From Didymodactylos carnosus (lineage: Eukaryota; Rotifera; Eurotatoria; Philodinida; Philodinidae), in NCBI GenBank assembly GCA_905250885.1, contig CAJNOQ010000297.1:1-55981 (forward strand): DNA of 55,981 bases. The letters run 5' to 3'. Of this stretch, positions 1 through 10,900 are shown piece by piece. A program made the position numbers and the translations under genes. The stretch's first letter is position 1. Each line of letters opens with the position of its first letter. Under the pieces are notes generated by a model. The model searched no databases and was not told where the DNA came from. It was given only the letters and a program-made list of their open reading frames with translations.

Positions 1-7
1 GCTCGAT

Positions 8-288
8 TTGTTGCGTTGTTGAGAAAATAAATTTTTTTGAAATAGGTAGCAAAAAACAAGGACATTAAAACTTCCATTTTTTTTTACAAAACTAATGTCA
101 TATTTGCAATCAGCATCAAAAACTGAATTGATTGATGTATGTTTTAGAATTTTTGGACAACTTTCATTTTTACCCAACTTTCCGACCGAGATTTTCGCAA
201 AAAATGGAAGGAACTGCAAAATACAAGAGAATTTCCTTGTTTTTTGCTACGTATTTCAAAAAAAATTATTTTCTCAACAACGCAACAA
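8..288. mobile_element. Small foldback (MITE-like) element
   Basis: Bases 8-66 and 231-288 are inverted copies of each other over about 57 bases with only a few mismatches (both ends read TTGTTGCGTTGTTGAG inward). The interior is AT-rich and has no convincing coding capacity; short open frames across it are shadows of the repeat. Long inverted ends around a short non-coding core are typical of miniature inverted-repeat elements. I cannot assign a superfamily or a clear target-site duplication. Confidence 0.7.
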
Positions 289-1168
289 TATTTCCAAAAC
301 CGATGTATAACTTTTTTCATGCTATTATGGCGAGTAGAATGATATCAAAATATTGTCTTCATCTCCTATCTAGAAAGATTTGAAGCTTTTTTGCGCCAAC
401 ATGAACTAGATGTTGGCTATTGGTGAAAAACTAAAAGGTTTTAGATCATATCAAGCTTAAATAGTATCGAAACACTATTTTTCAGATTCAGTTTTTTACG
501 GAGAACAAGAATAAAAAGCTTCAAAGGTTCCCAAACACATTGTGTTCGAGTTTTACGTTCGTTTTTAAACGATAAGCCGTTTTTTAAAATTTTCAGTTTT
601 TTAAATTTTTGACATTAAAATTTTGATTCGAAAGGTTAAAACACATATTCTTGTTCAGCCCGACGAGCTCTATCCAATCATATATAAATATCGCAAAAAT
701 AAATTTTGCTTAAATTATGAATTTCCGGTGCCTTAGTTTTATCTTACTGTCACACGTTTCATATGAAGTTTTTTGTTTGATTATGATAGTAGGTATTTAG
801 TCACTAAGTAAATATTCCATATGAAATTTCTGGACTAAATACAAAATCAAAAAGAATCCTTCGATTCAACACATGTAATTATTCGAGTACACGTAATTGT
901 TATGTTTTGTTTTTTTGACATTTGGTCTCCTTCGTGAAAACAAATCATATAATATTGACTTAACTTCTCCATTCTTTATTTTCTTCCAATGACACATATC
1001 AAGTATTTGTGTTGCTAAGTTTAGTTTTTGAAAAAAGATATATAGATATAAAATTTTTCTTCGTTGTGTACGCACATTAAACCAACAATGTTTTTGCTGA
1101 TAAAAAACAAAAGGGGATTCTCCAATTATTAGTTTAACAGTATATCATTCAATATTTATTCATTCTCT
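289..1168. other. Intergenic, AT-rich, nothing recognised
   Basis: AT-rich sequence with many homopolymer runs. No open frame here has codon use or similarity like the real genes of the window, and I see no RNA gene or further repeat. Confidence 0.6.
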
Positions 1169-1208
1169 TATATAAGCAGCTGAATTGGTTAATAAAAGAT
1201 CATTCAGT
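1169..1208 (+). promoter_or_regulatory. TATA box and initiator-like core promoter
   Basis: TATATAAG lies at 1169-1176 and a TCAGT initiator-like motif at 1204-1208. The spacing of about 30 bases is what a TATA/Inr core promoter would show. An ATG opens a reading frame about 55 bases downstream at 1260. This is a motif match only. Confidence 0.45.
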
Positions 1209-1259
1209 GTTAACAGGATATTTCTTATAAATTTTTTTTCGTAACTATTTAAGTCAAAA

Positions 1260-1550
1260 ATGTCGCAAGAGATGTTATGTCGAATGAATGGATATAATAA
1301 GAAACAGGCAAAAAAAACACAATTAAATAATCAAGGAAACACAATATCAAGTTCTACATCAGTACCATGCGACAGTTCTTTGGTGAAGAGTCCCACCCTG
1401 CTCAATGGCTGGACTCCGCCTTTAGCACCATCGCTCGATTCATTGCGTTCATTTTCCTGTTCAGCACCTGCAACACCAGAAACAGCGTCTAAATCTGTCC
1501 GTCAAAAAAGTACGTATGGAAAAAGTAATACTATGTCTCATAATTTCTAA
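1260..1550 (+). CDS. Small Ser/Thr/Pro-rich protein or first exon, function unknown
   Basis: I do not recognise this protein. A 96-codon frame starts at an ATG placed suitably behind a TATA/initiator pair. Its middle (about residues 40-80) is rich in Ser, Pro, Thr and Leu and is less AT-biased than the surroundings, which favours real coding. A GTACGT donor-like site at about 1510 could make this the first exon of a spliced gene, but I cannot find a convincing following exon before the transposon at 2182. Either a short single-exon gene ending at the TAA at 1548 or a truncated gene is possible. There are no predicted membrane segments or known motifs. Confidence 0.4.
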   Translation: MSQEMLCRMNGYNKKQAKKTQLNNQGNTISSSTSVPCDSSLVKSPTLLNGWTPPLAPSLDSLRSFSCSAPATPETASKSVRQKSTYGKSNTMSHNF

Positions 1551-2181
1551 GTCTAAAAAGTACGATTCCATTTTCTCTAATAATGCTATACGCTGAAAAA
1601 GTAAAAGAAAATAACGAACAGTAAACAATGCGATCTTTTTTTTCTAATGTTTAGGTGGCACAATCACACGATTTTAAATTTTATTCAAAATTTCAATCTC
1701 TAAATTGAAACTGTATTGAACAAATTTTCAGTTGTTTCAAAGATGAACCAAATCGGATTTCAATAGCCTTCACTCGCTGTTATTCATATTATTCTTTTAC
1801 CGACGAAAAAGAATAAAATCTCCTTTTCAAGCACGGAAAAAAGTGAGATTTATAAACATTTGATTTATTCTTACTTTGTTTCATTATTCATTCTACAGTT
1901 AAGTTTTTTGAGTTGTATCCTGCACTTTTTCTGATTTATCGAAAACTGCATCAGTATTTAACCAGTAAAATTTTTGTATTTTCATCCAAGCAACTGAATT
2001 ATCATATTGACTATATATTTTTATTGAATAAAAGAATCTCTAGTGAGATTAATAACAGAGTTCTATATATGTAATTTTATTAGAACCTAAACTATACTGT
2101 ACCTAATTTTATGTTATCTTTTTTTCTATTATAAAAAAATTCGGTTTTCTACAGCTGTTATTTTACCTCTCCTCATAGACA
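1551..2181. other. Non-coding stretch
   Basis: AT-rich sequence between the small gene and the TTAA-flanked element. An AATAAA at about 2026 could be a polyadenylation signal. I see no exon, repeat or RNA gene. Confidence 0.5.
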
Positions 2182-3039
2182 TTAATAGCCCTTTGAGTAC
2201 GGGATTATTTTGTCAAAAAATAGTCCCTCAAAAGTAGTGACAGTCTTGTAACTCAAGAACCATAGTAGCTAGGAGCTTCTAATTTTGTGTTGTCATAGCC
2301 CTTACCGAATGTTGATCATCCACCAAGTTTACGCCTCTTTTACTGAATGATTCATGAGATATAACCGATTTATGCCTTTTCCGTAAAATATCAATAGCTC
2401 CTGGCCTGAGAGAGATGAGAACTTTTCTTTCTACAAAAATGCAGCCACGACTCTACTCTATCGACGATATGACTTTCTTGAGTTGGTTGTTAGGAGTTAG
2501 TGAAATACAGCTATTTTACGGGCCAGGTTGGCTTTTTTCTTGTTGAAAATTTGAGGTTCTTTGCGAAAAAATTTCACAATTCTGTTTAGGGCATCATTTT
2601 GACTTCAAATTCGCACCAAAGACTCTACAGTGTCTGTAAACTATCCAGCCAAAGTATGAAGATTCACTATTATGTGGTTCTGGAAATTCATTGAGGACGA
2701 ACACCCACGATTCAAACTTATGTAGAAGAGCGAGGGTGATGAACTGAGGGTCACTCTTTGTACTATAGTATTTGCATTGAATGTACATCATAATCATGAA
2801 AAAATAATCATGGAAACTTATGGTTCCGAAAAACATAGGTGAAACTTTTGTCAGAAAGCTTACACACTCACCTCTAACCTTCGCTATTCCACTTATTTTG
2901 CGCCCTTTTCACTTCCCTTATGCAAAACTAATAACATATTTGGGATCAGCAGATAAAACTGCGTCATTCATTTCATTGAATAATCAATACGTAATATTTA
3001 CGAAAGCTATTCAGAGCGCGCCCGTACTCAAAGGATTAA
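2182..3039. mobile_element. TTAA-flanked, piggyBac-like non-autonomous element (copy A)
   Basis: The element lies between two TTAA tetranucleotides (2182-2185 and 3036-3039). Just inside are inverted ends CCCTTTGAGTACGGG (2189-2203) and CCCGTACTCAAAGG (3021-3034). TTAA target sites with short terminal inverted repeats are the hallmark of the piggyBac superfamily, so this is probably a deleted piggyBac-like element of about 860 bases. No transposase frame is present. Its right part (about 2581-2960) is repeated in the same orientation at 45891-46260. Its left part (about 2241-2450) is repeated in inverted orientation at about 46340-46550. Confidence 0.6.
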
Positions 3040-3175
3040 ATAAAATTATGCTTAGTTGAACTCCATATTGCTCTGTTCTATAATTTTTAATGCAGTTTAC
3101 CAAGCATAATTTAACGAACGCACATTATTTTCCTGCGATCGCACGCTAGATACTGTTACTTAAGATCCTGTCCCT

Positions 3176-3655
3176 TACGCGGGAACCTCCCCAAATGTCC
3201 CCTCGTTTTTTTAACGAAATGTAGTAGGTTATAGGTAATAGACCATGTTGATTTCGAATATGATATTCATCTGGGCCCATAGGCCTTTCCTAGCCGATTT
3301 CTGGAATACTGGTTTCCCAGAAACCTCGAGAAATCCTCAAAAGCTTTCCTTAATAAGTCACGATTGTAGCCCGCAAAAGTCTGATTAAAATGAGATATAT
3401 CCCAGCTCTACACGATCTTTCTTTGCAAAGTTATACAGTTTACAACAAAAGCCCTAAATTCCTTTTTGACAATGAACATTTAGGGCTTTTGTTGTAAACT
3501 GTATAACTTTGCAAAGAAAGATCGTGTAGAGCTGGGATATATCTCATTTTAATCAGAATTTTGCGGACTACAATCGTGACTTATTTAGAAAAGGTTTTGG
3601 GGATTTGTCGAGGTTTCTTGAAAATCAGGATTCCAGAAATCGGCTAGGAAAGGCC
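3176..3655. mobile_element. Foldback element, family ACGAG, copy 1 (right end truncated)
   Basis: Two long arms (about 3265-3459 and 3478-3655) are near-perfect inverted copies separated by about 18 bases. The left side continues outward to 3176 (TACGCGGGAACCTC), but the right arm stops about 90 bases short, so this copy is truncated. The same sequence occurs as a complete palindrome at 54844-55425. No coding capacity is seen. Confidence 0.8.
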
Positions 3656-5735
3656 TCGTTAGTGGACGTATTAAAACGTTAATACTCAACAACTCAAACC
3701 TTACTTCTAAATACTAACTAGATCGAATACTTATATAAGTATCAAAAGACTCATGTCAGAATGGTGTCAAGGATGTTAGCCACGCGCAAACAAACGGAAC
3801 GAGTATTGATAGCTGTAATGAGAAATTTACGAGAATTATGAGAATTAGTAAAAGAAGCTAAGTCAGAAAATATATTTGTGAGGTATTGTGTAGGGTATAT
3901 TGTGAAATCATACTTTTAATAGTAACGTTGTTAAACGATACTAAAGGTATGGATAAACAAATATTATTAAAAAAGACAGATGTTGGCTGCTAATGATGAT
4001 GGTAATGGTAACAATTATTGTTGGTACAACAACTCTACCAGCAAAACAACAAAAAGTTCTCTTTCTCTCTCTCTCTCTTCTACATCTCTGATTGTTTGAA
4101 GTGTGTCTATCATTTTTCAAAAATCGATTTCTAATTTGTATTTTTCGTTCTTTTTATTGTTGAAAATGATCGCGTGAATGATTGAAATATTCAGTTAAAT
4201 TTTTAATAAATCTAATTGCAAAATGAGCTGCATTCATATTCACATTCATAGATATCATTCTTCTAGACAAGAATCGAAAAGATAAACTGAAGTCACTTTT
4301 CCAAGAATGTTGAATCTTCTTTACAAGCTGCAGTCTCGTTCTCATCTTCACTATTTTTACCCCTCTATTCGTTTCTCTGGCACCATTACTGGAACTGCTT
4401 TTACTAATGAATCTTGCCTTTTCTCGTTATCATTCATTTCTACACCAGTTACCTCCTGACGTTGTATTTACTGATATATTACTATCATGTTACAGTATTT
4501 ATCGCTAGATTCTCTGTTAAAATGTTGTTCAGGAGAAATACTATTAAAATTTACCTCAGTGAAAGTGTCTGTCTGAAAATATGTCTTAGAGCAGGTGAAA
4601 TAATAAAAATTTGTTGACAAATGTACCGTTCACGACTGACATTTATTGTTGTTCAACGCCCCTCTCTTAGGCAGATCTGAAAATTAAAATACTTGATTAA
4701 CTGAGCGTTATTTTTTTCCTCAACGCGCAATCTTCCTAGTGCAGAAATAATTGCTTTATTCCAAAAATAAGATAATGGCGTCATCAACAACTCGTCTATA
4801 TCAGATAAAGTACAAGGATTATTTTAAGCAGTTCAACCAAGATATTTGTTTTGACACGGCTTATGTGCATAACGTTCATTTTTTAAATAGTTTGCTATCT
4901 CTGTACAATTTTCTGAAGCAGAAAAAAATAGACAATTTTCTAAATCTAAATATTCATGTGATCATAAAAATATTTGTAAATATTAACATATTTTACAACC
5001 ATTTTCAATGGGATATATGGTAAAATTGAATGTAAGAGCCAAAGTTAATTTATTTTCTTCACAAAATAACTGTACACGAAACAAAATAAAATGATTTTAA
5101 ACACAAATAATGAACAAAAAATATATTTAGAATGGAAAGAAATATTAAAACGAAGAAAAATAAATATTTATCATGCTATCAAGAAATTTATCATATGATA
5201 ACATGTTGATCAAACAATTATGAAAGACAAAATCGTTTTCTTAATGAATATATATATATATATATACACTATCGTAAGATCAATCACTACTATTCTACAA
5301 CAGAAATAAATCTTGCATTTTTGATTGGTTATTCTAATAAAAATTTCTGAATAGACGATAGAAATATGATTTTATTTAAAAAAAAACAGACAAAGTTATT
5401 AAAATATCATTGTGTATACTACTATCAATTTCAAAATAAAATGTACTCTCTTCTGAATAACTTCACGAATTCAGCTGAATCGTTCTACATCAGATATACT
5501 TGTACAAAGAGCAAATATAATAATATTTTTAAAGACAGATTATTTTACTCAAAAAAAGTGCAATAAAATAGGTCTCTGTAATCAACAGTTCAGTCAAAAG
5601 TTATTTAGATAGCGATATTCTATTTCGAAGTGGATAGTACTTTACTGGAGTAAAACGATGTCGACGGACTGTCAAAAAATGATTGATAAGCTAGCTGTTT
5701 TTGTCATGTACTGTTCATATTCAAATTAAAATCAA
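3656..5735. other. Intergenic, AT-rich; CT microsatellite
   Basis: Contains a CT-rich microsatellite at about 4056-4080 and an AT dinucleotide run at about 5248-5267. The open frames in this stretch are AT-rich and repetitive, with no recognisable protein. The last part would include the 3' untranslated region of the minus-strand carrier gene that ends at 5736. Confidence 0.55.
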
Positions 5736-7017
5736 CTACCATCTAACGTATGATTTATATTCGTCTTTTAATGAAACACGTTTTACTGTTTCATATCCAA
5801 ATATGACAAAGAGAGAATAGACACATGAATGTGTTAGTCTCGCTGTCAATCCTTTGGTAAAAATTGACATACGTTCTTCTTTCCATAATTGTTTTATAAC
5901 ATGTCCATAGGGACGTTTCTCTTTATCCACCTGTATACGAGTTCGACATACGTCCAATGGGTTTGTCAATAATGTTGAAGTTAACGAAGATAATGGTCCA
6001 GATATACATTGTATAATAATTAATGGTAAATAAAATTCATCAAGTTTTAATAGCTGATTTTGATAAAAATAGTAAGCAGGCCACCAAATACTCGAAGTCA
6101 AACTGAATAACGCAGTTGATAATAAATAACCTCTATAAAATGGTTTTATAGCACTCGATATTTTTCCATCCTGTTTATACTTCTTCAGTAGCGTATGACA
6201 TATATGTTTGAATATTCGATAATTATTCGAACGTATTTCGTTTGGTACATGTATCCGATTGATTTGACGATGATTGAATTTATTAGATGATTCGGTTGCT
6301 GATACTGTTCCCAAATTCGTTTTTGTTAGTTTTGATGGTGCTTAAAATTGATGTTAAATACAAATTTGACAATAAAAACAAATATGATTTCAATCTACTA
6401 TCTTCAGATATTTAAGATTAGACAAGAAAGACTTCGTTTAGTTTATAAAAAGCTTCTGTGGAGTAATACAGAAATTTTATGTGACATAGACTTACCTGTT
6501 AAACCAACGAGCATCATATGCTGACTAACAATGTCTATTGGAACAGCTAAAACTTGACTAGTAAGACTTGCAAAACCTCCTCCAACAGCGCTTTTAATAT
6601 ATGTATTAGATGATATGTTTGATGCTTGCAGTCTTGTGGCTTCAAATGTTGTAATATACAAAATACCTAAATTGTAAAAGATGGTAGAATTTCTATGATC
6701 TAAAATGTAACAAATAGACAGATTTTACCAGGTATCAAATGATAACTGTAGATCCAAAAGCCTCTATATAATGAATTAAATCCTTCTAATTTAACAGTTG
6801 TTTTCAATGCATCCCATGTTCCATTGTAAATTGATTGTTGAACTTGTACCTGTAGTCTCGTTCGAACAAGAGTAAATGGATATAATAAACATCGAACAGT
6901 AAATGTTGATAATAATGATAATGGAAAATATAATTTTTTATTTAACATGTTCCAGTCAATGTCATAAGTAACTTGAACAGGTTTAATATAAACATTCTCA
7001 GATACGGCATCAGACAT
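5736..7017 (-). CDS. SLC25A44: Mitochondrial carrier, SLC25A44-like (branched-chain amino acid carrier family)
   Basis: Three exons join in frame: 7017-6729, 6666-6496 and 6340-5736, giving 354 residues with GT...AG introns of 62 and 155 bases. The three mitochondrial-carrier repeats are visible through their Px[DE]xx[KR] signatures: PFTLVRTR (repeat 1, acidic residue replaced by Thr), PIDIVSQ (repeat 2, basic residue replaced by Ser) and PLDVCRTR (repeat 3). The first two departures are shared with the SLC25A44 family, and the opening IDW...KKLYFPLSLLS block also matches it. In mammals SLC25A44 imports branched-chain amino acids across the inner mitochondrial membrane. The ATG at 7017 is the first in frame. 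It lies upstream of EDC4's 3' end in the same orientation, with about 900 bases between. Assignment to SLC25A44 is strong; transport specificity is inherited by inference. Confidence 0.9.
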
Positions 7018-7934
7018 AATTGGATAATATGTGTTGAATATGTTTAGTTACTAATATGATGACAAGTAAAAGATGTGTACGTATAGATGTCAGTCAAAAT
7101 CATTGTAACACTGCAAAAAAAACATTAGATCGATAAATAGCATCATCACTTCCAGCTAAAGACAATGTAGTTTGATAGTTTTTTCTTACTTATATTTTAT
7201 CGAGGTCATAAGCCTTTATCTTGCTAATTATCTAGAATATCAATAATGAGATTATGAACTTAAATGAAGTAATATTGGCTGAGACTTTTAATGTAAAAGA
7301 TGTCAGACTAATATTCAATAAAACGGGACTTTTACAATCATTCAGTTTAGTTTAAAGAAAATCAAATAAATCAACAAGACTCATCAATAACTCACTATAA
7401 GAATAAAGTTAATTTGTGGTCTCTTGTTAGCTCACGAAACTATGACATTTCTCAGGTTCATTTTATTAACAAGCCGTCATTAATTCGGTTGTTTCATTTA
7501 GGACAACGACAAGAAAAAATTGAAACAAAATGATAATACGATGGCGCAGCATATGAAAATAAAACGAAATAACGAACAAACAAACAAAAAACGTTTCATA
7601 TACAATCTACGATTATCAAACATGTTTTTGTCAAAAGCAGGAGAAAACGGCTCGTACACGCAATCATGCCATTGACAAAACGAAACAGTAAAGGTATACC
7701 ACTTTTATACCATTCTGCTTTACCACAAGTAGTAAGTAACTTGGGAAAAGTTTTGTTTTTTTTCGTATCAAAATACAAAAAGCCAGAGATTTTTAGAAAA
7801 AGAAACAAATAAAAAATATTTGAATAACCAAGACACATATAAAATTTGATTTGTACATAACAGTTTTCAGTTTTATATATTTAAGAATAAGGAGGGAAAA
7901 AAATGAATAAAGAAGGAGAAAAGAAGAAACCGAA
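7018..7934. other. Intergenic between two minus-strand genes
   Basis: Holds the presumed promoter and 5' leader of the SLC25A44-like gene and the 3' untranslated region of EDC4. No repeat or further exon was found. Confidence 0.5.
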
Positions 7935-10900
7935 TTAAACAGAAGATTTTGTTGGTTGAGGAAGAGCAGGAGTCGCTCGTTGTTGTGCTATTCGCTGTAC
8001 AAGTCCTTGAGAAGCCATTAATAACAACTGGAATTTTTTTGCCATAGGTGTTGTTGAATTTGTCTGAATATAAGCATAAAGTCTGGTATTCAAGTCGATT
8101 AAAACAGTGTGTAAAAATTCTCTAACACTGGGATGAGATAAATCAAGACAGATGAGAGCTTCTTGAAGATAACTACAAAGATTAACAACATACATTAAAT
8201 TGATAAGTAGAATATGAGAGTATTAAACTTACTTGTATTTTAATTCTTGATGATGGCCTAAATCTGCAGCTAATTGCTGTATTAATGATAATAGAACGGG
8301 TGTTTCTAACGGAAGTGGATGAAGAGAAAATAATTGAGATGGACGAACATTTTCACATAAAAACATGACAAGATTCAAATCGCCAGCAGACAATGCCTTA
8401 GAAAGAAAAACATAGATTGATATATCTTAGATCTCTATAGTAGAACTTACAAATTCGAATGCTTGATTTAATTGTGCATGTCGAACAAGATTCAAAACGT
8501 GCTGCTGTTTTGTTTCGTACTGTTGTTGTTGATTATCATTTAAAACAGGTAATGGTGTGGTTGTACGACTAGCAACTGATCGAGATTTAGATGGAACAGT
8601 TTGTTGTGGAGATGGTTGAGATCGTTGTAGCTGTTGTTGATGTCGTTGAAAATGTTGGAGTAGAAGATTATTAATATCGTTTTTTTGATTAGCAAATGAT
8701 TCACGTAACAATAATGACATTTCAACTTTTAGAACGGTTTGAGATGTTTCACGTATACTAAATAGAAAAAAAAAAATTAGTGAATGAAAGAAGGTAACTT
8801 ATAAAATACCAAGAAAATCAAAAACAACATACATTGATGTTAAATTTGTTGCCATATATTGATTAAGATCATTTTTAACCATCAGACAAAGTTCTTCACA
8901 TTTATGTTCAAAATCTTTAAGCAAAGTTGTTGTCTCTTTTCTAATTTCAGATAACATTTGTTCACGTTGCTGTTGTAATGAACGTTGTTGCTGACGACTG
9001 TTTTCAGCCATTTCTTGTATATCTGAATTATATAAATAGAAAAGATAGCGTTATGGTAGTCATTATTTCGGTAACGAGTTTTATACGATGCTTACATTCT
9101 TTTGTTCCTTTTTTAAATGCTTCATTACATTGTTGAAACATATTAAGTGCAGCTTTTTCAAATGATGGTATCACAATTTGATTAAATGCATCACGATAAG
9201 TCGAAATCATTGTTGATTGAACAGCACCGGCAACCGCATTAGATAATGAATCAATCATTGTCTAAAAAGACCAGTAAAATTTTTTTCGTGTTTTTAGTAG
9301 TCTAACGTGTCCTTACTTTTGATCGAAATATTTGTGTCATTGTTGATTTAATTACATTATCAGTTGCTAACAATTTATGAGCAAGATCTTTGTGTAAATT
9401 GTCTTTCAAATCTTTATATGGCTCAAAAACAGCTTTTACAGCTAGAAATATATATATATATATATACAGATAAACATACCATAGCGTTCACCTCTGATTG
9501 ATTTAATTGTAACTGAAATAGTTCTCTATCTTATACAGTGATGATAAAGTGAAGGATAGAAATGTAAGAGAAATCTTCAAAAATGCACAGAATTTGTATA
9601 TTTTATGTATACTTCAAATAACAAGAGCAACACAATTCAGACGTAATTTTGGTGGAATCATTTAACAGTACTGGCTTTGAAATGTGGTATAATTGGTATA
9701 CAGTTAAAAATATTAGTAAACAGGTCCGGCTTCGAACTGTGTTCCAAACTGTCCGCTTTCAGGAACTGTATCGTATAGTACTAAGAATGAAACTTACAAA
9801 AATTGTATTTTTGAACCCTATGCTTTTACAACCACTTGAGACAGTAGCGGATTAAGGTGAGCGAACAGGTGGCCCATCACTTCAGAAAATTTCTGTAAGA
9901 GCTACTCCTCGTTAAATAGTTTATATAGTGAACTCCAAGAACTCTCCAAAAAAAGTAGCAGAACTAAAACAATACGAAAAATCCTTACTCAAACTGCTTC
10001 TGATGAACTTCTTTCTGAATGTTCCTCTCTCTTCCCTCAAAAATCTCCTAGGTCCGTCACTGACTTATGCATTTTGAAAAGATCATTTTTACGGTGAGAG
10101 TAACGTCCTCTCTTTCCAAGGGGGTTTTACACAGCAGAAAAGCTCTACTGTACCATTCCAAGCTTCTAGCGCTTTCTACATGACTAGTTTGCTAATTTAT
10201 GCGCATAGTAACACTAGTTAATGTGTGTACTCGTTATAAACAATAATATACCTCCTTGAACATAAGCTTGAATTTTGTCGACTAATATGTTTTCTAGACG
10301 AGCATAATGTACATCCGTCAACTTTAAATCGCCATTGATAGAATCGCCATTTGAATTAGCATTGTTATCAAAATTAGATCTCGTGGACAACAAAGAATGG
10401 ATGTTAGAACCTAGAAATAAAATCGTTGTTACATAACATTAATTTTGAAATATCCGAAAAAGGTAGAGATCTCTGTGAGATACCTGTTTTATTCTTCTGG
10501 CCCCGAATAGAGCGACGAAGAGAGCGATGAAGAGAGTGTGTGGGACAGGCACAACAGACGAACAAAAAATACTTCACTATCGACTTCTGTATTATACCTG
10601 CTATTTGCTGCTGGTCAAATATTGCAAATCGATCAAATTTATTTGATAATTGTTCAATTCGTTGACAACATCGTTCGAGTTTTTCTCCGTGATCTTGAGT
10701 GTGTATTGCTGCCGATGTTGTTGTTGAGGAAGATGTTGGAGGCGGCGGCTGAATAGGATAATTTGAACGAAATGAATTTAATTGACTAGATAATTCTCGA
10801 ATAGCATGCAATGTCTAAAAGCGAAAGATCTTACAATAAATAATCGAAATACAATGAATATAAATCTCGTACTTCACTTCCAACAGATCCTGTTTGTAAT

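Noticed and set aside
4751-5566. Tyr/Lys/Asn-rich plus-strand frames between 4.7 and 5.6 kb
   Set aside because: Composition follows the AT-rich background; no motif, splice structure or similarity supports them.
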